Of a DNA stretch of 14,824 nucleotides, positions 6,951 to 14,824 are shown piece by piece. A program made the translations under genes and the position numbers. The DNA is from Ettlia oleoabundans (taxonomy: Eukaryota; Chlorophyta; Chlorophyceae; Chlamydomonadales): assembly GCA_019693395.1 (NCBI GenBank), contig JAAMXP010005325.1, positions 1-14,824 of the forward strand. The letters are read 5' to 3'. The notes under the pieces are model-generated. The model ran no database searches. It was not told the origin of the DNA and was given only the letters and a program-made list of their open reading frames with translations. Each line of letters starts with the position of its first letter. Within the stretch, counting starts at the first letter, position 1.

Positions 6951-9900
6951 TCATCTCTGGCTCCTCCTCAATCTCTGCAGCAGGATCCTGCAGAGGCGTC
7001 CCTGGGGTGCCTCCAAGATGCGGCGGGCTGAGTGGGTTGAACGGCACTGGCGTAGGGGGCGTGGCGGGGGCAGCGCCACTACTCCGCGATGTGCGTGGCG
7101 TGATGCTGTCAGCACGTCGCAGAGACTGCGGCATGGCGCTGTTGGCTCTTGCCAGTGCCAGGTTCGGCATGGCGCTGCCTGCACGTGTAAGCCCTGATGC
7201 GGGCGGTGGCGCTGTGCTGCCTGCACGCGGCGTCCCTGTCGGCGCTCGCGGCGTCAGGTTGCCTGAGCGCTGCATCCCTGTCGCTGGCGGCATCATGCTG
7301 CCTGCACGCTGCATCCCCCATGCTGCGGGCATCATGCTGCCTGCGCGCTGCATCCCTGCTGCTGGCATCATGCTGCCTGCGCGCTGCATCCCTGCTGCTG
7401 GCATCATGCTGCCTGCGCGCTGCATCCCTGCTGCTGGCATCATGCTGCCAGCTCGCGAGAGCGAGAATGCGGGCATGGCGCTGCCTGCTCGTGCCATCGA
7501 GGTTCCAGGCATCATGCTGCCCGCCCGCGCCAGCCCTCCCGGCATTATGCTACCAGAGCGCGCCATCACCGGCGTTGGGTTGGCGCCGCCAGCGGTGAGG
7601 GGGAGACCTGCGGCAAGCTCCGCTGCAGCTTCGTCCCATGCCACTGTGCTGGGCACGATGCCACGCCCCTTGGCAAGCTCGTTGAACAAGGCAATGACCC
7701 GAGGGTCTCGCTTGATTGCATCCTCCGGCTCTGGCTTCTTGAACATATGCCTGATGCGCGGCCGCGACTCTGACAGGTTGGGCACCCTGAACTTGGGAGG
7801 CTCCAGCTCCTTCTTCCGTGGCGGCGAGGGCGGCCGTGCTGCTGGTGCTGGCCGTGCAGGAGTGCGGGGGACGGGGGGTATCCGCCGCGCCTTGTCCGCC
7901 TCCCGGAACGCCCAGTCGCGCACATGTCCGCTCCTGGGCAACCACTGCGCCACACAAGGACAGGCAGCAGGGAAGCAAGCGTGGGCCAGGTGGTAAAAAA
8001 TGCGGCAAATTGGTGGGAAAGGCGGCAGGGCAACAAAAACACATTGTGTGAACCTCTCTTGGGATAAGGTTGTAACCCAGCACTGCGCTTGGTAATGCTA
8101 ATGCTCATGCAAATGCAGTAAAAGATGGCTGCTGGCTCATTCTGGGTTGCGGCACCAGCTTGTTGAACGCCGTTACACCCCCGTGACATGCATGGCAGGG
8201 CATGGCAGCATGCTAACAAGGGGCAGGGTGGACGCACCGCGCCTTGCCGGTAGCCCTTCTTTCCAAGGTTCCCAACAAGCACACGAGTGATGGTCTCTAG
8301 GCTGGCACGAGCCTTGGTCAGGGGAGGCTGCAAACATAGGGGGGAACAGGAAAGTCATGAGGTTGAGCGGAAATGTTGATGGGAGCAGGCGGGCTTGTTG
8401 TGGACGCAGCCAAGTATGTCTGATATGGCAGGCAGGCAGGCAGGCAGGTGCTTCTGGGTGCCAGAGCTGTACTGCACATCTGGTGGCAAGGCATGTGGTG
8501 CTGCCCCATGCGACATGAGTATCGGCATGAACCTTTGCCTGAGACCCCGAGAGTATGAAACCCACAGACAGCCACGACACGGGGCTATACACAACGCTGA
8601 CGTCGCAGGCAGCACCACAGGGACAGGGACAGGTACAGACACATTGAGCACTGCAGGCAGTTCAGCACATCACGAGCAGGCACAGCACCCACCCTCTCGT
8701 TCATGATGCGTTCCTTCAGCTCTTTGAGCAACTTGATGGCTTCTCTGGTGGGCTTAATCTTGTGCCCCACCTCCCTTACCCGCCCCTCTGCCAGCGGGTA
8801 CTCCTTGCTGCACAGAAAGAAAGCACACACTTGGCTCAAGTCATAGTGAGGGAACATGAAGAGACAAAGGGCAGAAAGCGGTGGCAGCCGTGACTGAATC
8901 ACTACCAGTATTTTTATTTCCAGCTGAATGGAGCTAAACTGACTCAAATCACTGAACATACTGCCTTGCCGTTACTATCTCCTGCTTTCTACCGCTGGCT
9001 TCCTCACAAATGCTGCAACGTGCATGTTGCCGCCCCCTGCTCACCTGAGGAATGCTAGGCGGTGCCAGATGTCGTCATAAATGTCCTCCGGAGTCTTTTC
9101 CTTCTCCGCATCAATCGCCTCTCGTTCCCGCTTCGTATCCTGTAAGTAGCAACAGAGCACAGATGAGGGCAACAGTCCACGGGAGTGAGGGGGTAGCAAC
9201 CCCAGGCAGGAGCCGGTGGAAAGCAGTCTGGCTGGCCTGCTCTGCACATTGCCTTCCCTGGGTGGCCTTGACACAAGAGCCATGTGAAAGGCGATGACTA
9301 ACCCCGCTCAATGCATTGTCACAAACCAGCAACCTGCACACCTGGTGCGCATTGGCCACGTAGCGGTTGGCTGCCTCCATATCGTCAATCCACTTCTGGA
9401 TATCCAGCAGCAAGTCGTCGTAGTTGGTTGGCACTGGCGGGGGAGGAGGCATGCGCTTTGCCTTCTCCAAGGCCACATCAACCATTTTACGCACATCGCG
9501 GCCATGCAGCTCCGATGGCTGCAGCAAGATGCAAACAGTGACTGCAAATGACCACAAAAGCCTGTATTTGAGAAGGTCAAGCAGGCTCACAGGCTGGAAA
9601 TGAATCTTGTCATCCCGATAAGGAGGCTATTCCACCCTGACAATCCAGCAAACTGAAGCTTTCATGCGTTTTAGCATGATGCCGGCACCACATTCCTTCG
9701 CAGCAGGGACCCACCAGGCTGGCAGTGTCCATGCCATTGCCGCCCAACGCTGAGAGCAGCTTCTCCACAATGGCAGCCAGTTCTTCCAGGGATTGGTCCA
9801 GGGGTGACTGCATGCCATCATGTCAAGAGCAGAGCAGAACAAAGCAACAGTTGCTTAGAAAACCACAGCTGAGTTCTTGCCGTTGATGACCTGGGGCCGA

Positions 9901-12900
9901 AGACTCAGGGCATAATATGGAGTGCGGTTGACACCACAGTGCAGCCCCACACACCTCCTTGTTGGCAATGCGCCGCTCAAGGTCAAGCAGGGCTTCAAGA
10001 GCCGCCAAGGTGGGTGTCGACTTGTCGCCCACACCCGCAACTCGGTCTTTCGCCAGTGGGATTTGCTCGCTGCAAATAGGAGAGCGCCGAGAACAAGTGT
10101 AAACAGGCAGAAACCCCAACATCTTCAAAGCACTCTTCACTGTTAAAGCAGGGCGCGGGGAGGCTTCAGAGCCCACCTGTACCAAGCCAGGCGGTGCCAC
10201 TTCTCATCATAAATATCCTCTGCAGTCCGCGCCTTTTCAGCAGCATTCTTTTCGCCCTTGCCTTTGAGCTCCTGCACTTGTGCAGCCAGCAGTATCAACA
10301 ACGGAATCTGAGATGGGGACCCACAACCATATTACTACCATTGCAAGCACTGCTTGCATGGGTATTCAGCAGAGCACAGCCAGCCAAACTGGCAACCCAC
10401 CTGCTTGGTATCTGCAATGCTGCGCTGGATGGCCTGCATGGCTTCAATCCATTCTCGCAGGTCAAGAGGCATATATGTTGGCACCGGTGGTGGAGGAGGC
10501 ATTCGCTTCGCCTCCTCTAAAGCCAAATCAACCATCTCACGCACATTGGCCCCACGTAGCTCCTCAGGCTGCAGCAGTAAGATCGTCACATAAGCACCTC
10601 AGTAGGGTGAACAAGGACCACACACGTTGCAAAGCAGGACTCATCCTCCCACGTGCGCTGCCCAAAACAGGGCATGAGCCACACACCAGGCTGTTAATGT
10701 CCATGCCATTGCCCTCCAGCTCTGAGAGCAGTGTATCCACGATGGAATAGAACTCCGCCTTGGCCTCTTCCAGAGGCGGCTGCACCACGGGAGTGAACTC
10801 AGTTAATCAATTGACGACTGATCAACCACAGGGACAGCAGCAGTGGGTTGACATGCGCTGGCTAGCAGAGAAGCTCAACATTCACACAACATGCACCCTC
10901 AGCCATGAACACCGTGCCGCCACACAGACCTCCTTGTTGGCAATGCGCCGTTCAAGGTCAAGCAGGGCTTCAAGAGCTGCCAAGGTGGGTGTCGACTGGT
11001 CGCCCACACCCTCAACACGCCCCTGTGCCAGCGGGATTTGCTCACTGCAAACAGGAAAAAAACTCAACTGTGTGAAGAGCAGCTACAGAAGCTTTGACGT
11101 TTGCCTTCTTCACCGGTTTTGAACAAGGCTAGCCTGCCTGAGCACCTGTACCAAGCCACGCGGTGCCAGATCTCGTCGTAAATGTCCTCTGCGGTCTGCG
11201 CCTTTTCTGCATCATTCTCATCACGCAGCACCTTGAGCTCCTGCATTTGGAAGACCAAAAAAGCGATTAACATAAATGCCTTCTGCTGCTTATTTACCAA
11301 CCAGAAGTGTCGCCCACAGAAGAACACGCTCTGCCATCTGCACTGGTCAACACAACAACAGCAGCTCTGCAATGAACAGCAGCCAGGCGCAGACATCCCA
11401 CCTGCTTGGTGTCAGCAATGTTGCGCTGGATAGCCTGCATTGCCTCAATCCATTCCCGCAAATCAAGCGGCTCGTAGATGGGCACAGGCGGCGGCGGAGG
11501 CATCCGCTTTGCCTCCTCTAAAGCCAAGTCAACCATCTCACGCACATTGGCCCCACGTAGCTCCTCCGGCTGCAACACCAGGGTTGACAAGCAACAATTG
11601 AGCCATCCAAAGCACTTAAACATGATCGACATGTAAATTTCATACAAGCAACTGTCGCCAAACAGAGAAAAGTTGGCAGCACAGCGCTCCGCCACCCTGT
11701 CAGCAGGAACGCACCAGGCTAGCAGTATCCATGCCGTTGCCACCCAACGCTGAGAGCAGCTTCTCCACAATGTCAGCCAGCTCCGCTTTCGCGTCTGGAT
11801 ATGGTGGCTGCACGCAAGAAGATTGAGGCTACTCCATAAGCAACACAATGACAATACACAGCTAACAAAGCACACAGTCTACCTAAAAACCCGGTGGCAA
11901 GTTGGCAAACCATGGTGGAGCAAGGCGTGCCAAGCAAGCGCCCACCTCCTTGTTGGCAATGCGCCGCTCAAGGTCAAGCAGGGCTTCCAGAGCTGCCAAG
12001 GTGGGTGTTGACTGGACGCCCACACCGTGCACCCGACCATCTGCCAGCGGGATTTGCTCACTGCAGAAACATGTTACCCATTGGAAGGCAAGTCTGTAAT
12101 GTCAGCGCTACACATGAAATCTCACAGCCAGCAATAATTACTGCTGTTTCAAACAACCAGGTTTAGGAGTGATGGCAAACGTTATTTACTTACCTGTACC
12201 AAGCCACGCGGTGCCAGATCTCGTCGTAAATGTCCTCTGCAGTCCCCGCCTTTTCTGCGTCATTCTCATCACGCAGCACCTTCAGCTCCTGCACGTGGTA
12301 ATTGAAACAGCCATTGAAGCAATGCCTCCCGGCTGCAAGTTGGTAGATACACCATTACTAACAGCGTATCAGTAACATAGTTACAGGAAACCACACACTG
12401 CCATCTGCGCACAATAGCTTCAGCGCAGGAAGGGAGGAAAACGACAGCCATTGACATCCCACCTGCTTGGTGTCAGCAATGTTGCGCTGGATAGCCTGCA
12501 TGGCTTCAATCCATTCCCTCAGGTCAAGCGGCACATAGATGGGCACTGGCGGTGGTGGAGGCATTCGCTTTGCCTCCTCCAAAGCTACGTCAACCATGTC
12601 GCGCACATCGCGGCCATGTAAGTCGTCTAATGGCTGCACAACAGGCGCTCCCAAACAAGGCAACCATCAGTTAGCTTTAGGTTTTAGGTATTATTAGATC
12701 AAGCAGGCGAGCAAGGAGGGAAAGAAGCTGTATGCCCCTGTCGAAGAGTTAGGCAAAAACCCAGGCACCCCAGAATGGTCGCAGGGACCCACCAGGCTGG
12801 CAGTGTCCATGCCATTGCCGCTCATCCCGGAGAGCAGAGCCCCCACAATGGTACCAAGCTCTGCCTTGGCTTGTTCCAATGGTGGCTGCACACGCAAAAG

Positions 12901-14723
12901 AGAGGGTTAGAGTGTTAGTGATGGGAGGGACGATCAACAGCAGCTGAATCAATGCACGCTGGAAAGTGGTGAAGCTAGCAACACGCGGGGCCCCAGCAAA
13001 CACCATAATGCAGGCGCACACCTCCTTTAGGGCAATGCGCCGCTCAAGGTCGAGCAGGGCTTCCAGAGCCGCCAAGGTGGGGTTTGACTGGTCGCCCACA
13101 CCCTCAACACGCCCCTGTGCCAGCGGGATCTGCTCACTGCAGGAGGAAAAAGAGACAGGAGCTCTGTCAAGGGAAGATGCAGCTGCCTTGGACCTTCGAA
13201 AATTCAACAACACTGTGGATAGGCGAGGTTGCTGGCGCACCTGTACCAAGCCACGCGGTGCCAGATCTCGTCGTAAATGTCCTCTGCGGTCTGCGCCTTT
13301 TCTGCGTCATTCTCATCACGCTTGCCTTCCAGCTCCTGAAGTTGCAAAGGCGACTAACACTCAATACTCAGCCCTCAGCCCTCAGGTTCATGATAGTAGA
13401 AACCCCCGTGAAGCGATGCTCTCAGTAGGCTCAACCTGTTAGCCACAGCTTCTAGCCGCAGCTGCCAGCCACAGCTGCTAGCCACTGCCATCCCACCTGC
13501 TTGGTGTCCGCAATATCGCGCTGAATGCCCTCCATTGCAATAATCCATTCCCGAACATCCAGAGGCACATAGATGGGCACCGGTGGTGGCGGAGGCATGC
13601 GCTTTGCCTCCTCTAATGCCAAATCGACCATCTCACGCACGTTACGGCCACGCAAGTCTTGCTCCGGCTACAGGGCGAGAAGGAAACATAGGAAAGAGCC
13701 AAGGATTTATCACAAGCGCCATGGCAGTCCAGCAAACACAGGCTGCCAAACAGTTGCAACAGGGACTCACCAGCATGGATGTGTCCATGCCGTTGTCTCT
13801 CAGCGCTGAAAGCAGCTTCTCGACAATAGCAGCCAGCTCTGCCTTTGCATCTGGATATGGGGGCTGCATCAAGGAAACAGACACACGGGGGTGAGTGTGA
13901 GAGATGGTGATTGACAGCAGCAACCACCAGAAAACATGCCTGGTGGGTACTGATGCAAGACAGCGGGACGTTGGCCTACAGAAACAACAAACCGCAAGCG
14001 CTCACCTCCTTGTTGGCAATGCGCCGTTCAAGATCAAGAAGGGCTGCTAGGGCTGCCAAGGTGGGTGTTGACTGGTCACCCACACCATGCACCCGACCGT
14101 CTGCCAGCGGAATTTGCTCACTGTAGAAACAGAAGAGCAAACGTGGAAAGTATATAGCACAGAATATTGTTGAGCATTGCACACAGCACTAGCCCATACC
14201 AACACTTGTTTTACAAGCGCTCAATAAAGCAAAGAAGTGAGAGCAAGCTCCAAAGCACACCTGTACCACGCTAGCTGATGCCAGGTTTCGTCCCAGATGT
14301 CCTCTGCGGTCTCCGCCTTATCCGCATCGTTCTCTTCTTGGAGCACCTTGAGCTCCTGCACTTCCAACAATTATACAAGTTGTTGGATTTGTTGCAGTTA
14401 TACCAACAAGCGTTGTCGCCGCAGGTTAGTGTAGTTTACTTGCAGCAACAGGCTAAGATTAGCTAGCCGTTCATGCTCATTAACACAACAACACCATGAC
14501 ATCGAGCACTGTCAAGAGCGCACAACTCGCAGCAAACACAGTGGCAACCCACCTCCTTGGTATCTGCAATGCTGCGCTGGATGGCCTGCATGGCTTCAAT
14601 CCATTCCCGAACATCCAGAGGCACATACTCGGGCACAGGAGGCGGCGGAGGCATTCGCTTTGCCTCCTCCAAAGCCAAGTCGACCATCTCACGCACGTTG
14701 CGGCCACGCAAATCATGGTGTGG
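5629..14723 (-). CDS. Giant modular protein with CHUP1-like C-terminal domain (5' partial)
   Basis: Twenty-seven minus-strand exons, in transcript order: 14723-14553, 14355-14261, 14120-14006, 13863-13771, 13667-13497, 13335-13241, 13136-13022, 12885-12793, 12633-12463, 12288-12194, 12060-11946, 11807-11715, 11569-11402, 11240-11146, 11044-10930, 10779-10687, 10568-10401, 10271-10177, 10069-9955, 9807-9715, 9518-9342, 9139-9045, 8807-8693, 8327-8238, 7944-6691, 6368-6148 and 5818-5629 (TGA). All junctions are GT-AG and in frame; 1,501 residues are visible and the acceptor at 14724 leads to exons outside the window. Visible residues 1-947 are six modules of about 158 residues. Residues 948-1365 are a degenerate module start, Pro-rich, disordered and RAGSMMP-repeat sequence, then the beginning of the CHUP1-like domain, which continues to 1501. 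Land-plant CHUP1 sits on the chloroplast outer envelope, binds profilin and actin, and drives chloroplast photorelocation. A similar actin role here is inferred. The N-terminus, where CHUP1 carries its membrane anchor, is not in the window. No antisense ORF in the region is credible. Confidence 0.85.
7093..7569 (-). repeat. About 13 tandem copies of a 12-residue R-A-G-S-M-M-P repeat
   Basis: Exon residues 126-284 hold about 13 units with consensus QRAGSMMPAAGM. Twelve of the 13 have Arg three residues before Ser (R-x-x-S, the basic-directed kinase pattern of PKA and CDPK), and ten have S-x-M-P. The central units are identical; outer units drift (SGSIMP, AGSAMP, AGSTAP, ADSITP). The region is low in hydrophobic order and is probably an unstructured linker between the module array and the CHUP1-like domain. 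Confidence 0.9.
7329..7448. repeat. 36-bp coding minisatellite
   Basis: Three perfect 36-bp copies (7329-7364, 7365-7400, 7401-7436) plus 12 bases of a fourth encode the identical central units of the protein repeat. Perfect DNA identity points to recent slippage or unequal exchange. The period is a multiple of three, so copy-number change keeps the frame. Confidence 0.93.
8238..9518 (-). repeat. Module 6 (B6-C6-D6-A6), most divergent complete copy
   Basis: Exons B6 9518-9342 (177 nt), C6 9139-9045 (95), D6 8807-8693 (115) and A6 8327-8238 (90) encode 159 residues. B6 keeps VRKMVDVALEKAKRM and PPPPPVP but has two extra residues after it (TNYDDLLLDIQKWIDDME). D6 reads KEYPLAEGRVREVGHK and ends with ERIMNER rather than ERRIANKE. 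A6 replaces the usual NGMD end with KKGYRQGA. Introns here are the longest in the array (up to 365 bp). It directly precedes the fusion exon. Confidence 0.88.
8427..8448. repeat. GGCA tetranucleotide microsatellite
   Basis: Five GGCA copies plus GG lie in the 365-bp intron between D6 and A6. The repeat is simple and non-coding. Confidence 0.9.
9715..10568 (-). repeat. Module 5 (B5-C5-D5-A5)
   Basis: Exons B5 10568-10401 (168 nt), C5 10271-10177 (95), D5 10069-9955 (115) and A5 9807-9715 (93) encode 157 residues. B5 differs from B4 at only three of 56 residues. C5 is distinctive at its start (ELKGKGEKN) and has EKWHRLAWY. D5 has IPLAKDRVAGVGDK. A5 starts SPLDQSLEELAAI instead of PPxxxAKAEL but ends like A3 (LLSALGGNGMDTASL). 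Confidence 0.92.
10687..11569 (-). repeat. Module 4 (B4-C4-D4-A4)
   Basis: Exons B4 11569-11402 (168 nt), C4 11240-11146 (95), D4 11044-10930 (115) and A4 10779-10687 (93) encode 157 residues. Key segments are RGANVREMVDLALEEAKRM, PPPPPVPIYEP, LREWIEAMQAIQRNI, AEDIYDEIWHRVAWY, SEQIPLAQGRVEGVGDQ, LAALEALLDLERRIANKE and PPLEEAKAEFYSIVDTLL. All segments except the Pro tract and D loop look helical and amphipathic. Confidence 0.93.
11715..12633 (-). repeat. Module 3 (B3-C3-D3-A3)
   Basis: Exons B3 12633-12463 (171 nt), C3 12288-12194 (95), D3 12060-11946 (115) and A3 11807-11715 (93) encode 158 residues. B3 begins like B6 (LHGRDVRDMVDVALE) but continues like B4 (PLDLREWIEAMQAIQRNI). C3 differs from C4 at one of 31 residues. 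D3 (LADGRVHGVG) and A3 (PPYPDAKAEL) match D1 and A1, not those of the adjacent modules. Confidence 0.93.
12793..13667 (-). repeat. Module 2 (B2-C2-D2-A2)
   Basis: Exons B2 13667-13497 (171 nt), C2 13335-13241 (95), D2 13136-13022 (115) and A2 12885-12793 (93) encode 158 residues. The acceptor before B2 is TAG rather than CAG. B2 has DVREWIIAMEGIQRDI. D2 (LAQGRVEGVGDQ) and A2 (PPLEQAKAEL) match D4 and A4. Intron 13496-13336 holds an imperfect AGCCACAGC-type repeat at about 13440-13490. Confidence 0.93.
13771..14723 (-). repeat. Module 1 in this window (B1-C1-D1-A1)
   Basis: Exons B1 14723-14553 (171 nt), C1 14355-14261 (95), D1 14120-14006 (115) and A1 13863-13771 (93) encode 158 residues. 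B1 ends DTKE where the others end DTKQ. C1 is the most divergent C copy in the core (AEDIWDETWHQLAWY). The exon before B1, expected to be an A unit, lies beyond 14824, so the array very likely continues. Confidence 0.92.
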
Positions 14724-14824
14724 CTGCAAGAACGTGGTGACAGTTGCATGTTGGGGCCATTTGGAAGGAGCTAAAGCTAAAAACCACTAGGCACAGGATG
14801 CAACAAAGACAGGCTGCCGCGCAC

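Larger units (their letters stand above)
6691..7944 (-). other. Large fusion exon: degenerate B unit, disordered repeat region, start of CHUP1-like domain
   Basis: This 418-codon exon is far longer than the 90-177 nt exons before it. Its first 30 residues (SGHVRDWAFREADKARRIPP) align with a module B exon (RGANVREMVDLALEEAKRMP) and start in the same phase after the same kind of intron. Next come a Pro/Arg/Lys-rich segment, the RDPRVIALFNELAKG box, the 12-residue repeat array, a Ser/Thr/Pro-rich stretch, an acidic patch (EIEEEPEMTEEEAQ) and the first CHUP1-like helices. The intron that follows (6690-6369) starts GTATGC and ends CACAG. Confidence 0.85.

Noticed and set aside
6749..7996. Long plus-strand open frame of about 415 codons
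   Set aside because: It is the antisense of the large fusion exon; its repeats are the complement of the RAGSMMP units and it shows no family signal. GC-rich repeats commonly leave such shadow frames open.
8171..8175. TGTAA word on the minus strand that might end the giant transcript early
   Set aside because: It is inside the A6-to-fusion-exon intron, and splicing on both sides keeps the frame into the CHUP1-like domain. A five-base word by itself is weak evidence for premature polyadenylation.
14364..14386. Short inverted repeat (7-bp arms, 9-base loop)
   Set aside because: It lies inside the intron between B1 and C1, and a stem this short is expected by chance; no RNA gene or terminator context.
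8693..14723. Reading the repeated exons as several small tandem paralogous genes
   Set aside because: No stop codon, start codon or TGTAA signal separates the modules; every module joins the next in phase 0 through good splice sites.

Overview
The window looks like nuclear DNA of a green alga. Genes are split by many short GT-AG introns, intergenic gaps are small, two candidate polyadenylation signals are the chlorophyte TGTAA type, and exons and introns alike are rich in GCAGC words. A member of the Sphaeropleales or Trebouxiophyceae would fit, but I cannot name the species. No RNA gene, transposon, CRISPR array or bacterial-style operon was seen.

Layout, left to right. (1) 77-2273, minus: a leucine-rich-repeat protein with about 11 LRRs, followed by the start of what looks like an alpha/beta-hydrolase-type domain; its 3' end is outside the window. 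(2) 2306-2715, minus: a two-exon gene model for a 77-residue single-pass membrane protein. It ends only 32 bp before the LRR start and may instead be the first exon of the LRR gene. (3) 2716-3252: a divergent promoter region. (4) 3253-4610, plus: EMG1/NEP1, the 18S rRNA pseudouridine N1-methyltransferase, complete in five exons, with an apparent GC-AG first intron. (5) 4611-5628: two convergent 3' regions whose TGTAA signals lie 70 bp apart. (6) 5629-14723, minus: one very large gene filling the right 60% of the window, with 27 exons and 1,501 residues visible; its 5' end is outside the window.

The large gene is the main discovery. Its last three exons encode a C-terminal domain that resembles CHUP1 (CHLOROPLAST UNUSUAL POSITIONING 1), the land-plant outer-envelope protein that drives actin assembly on chloroplasts. 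Upstream of it is an array of six complete copies of a roughly 158-residue module. Each copy is encoded by the same four exons (called B, C, D and A here, in protein order), with the same intron phases and nearly fixed exon lengths. Every B exon carries a PPPPPVP tract between predicted helices. A seventh, degenerate B unit is fused directly to the CHUP1-like part, through a disordered stretch holding about 13 copies of a 12-residue R-A-G-S-M-M-P repeat.

The array suggests a multivalent scaffold, perhaps recruiting profilin-actin, on a CHUP1-type C-terminus. That function is inference; the repeat architecture itself is read directly from the sequence. EMG1 is an unrelated housekeeping neighbour.
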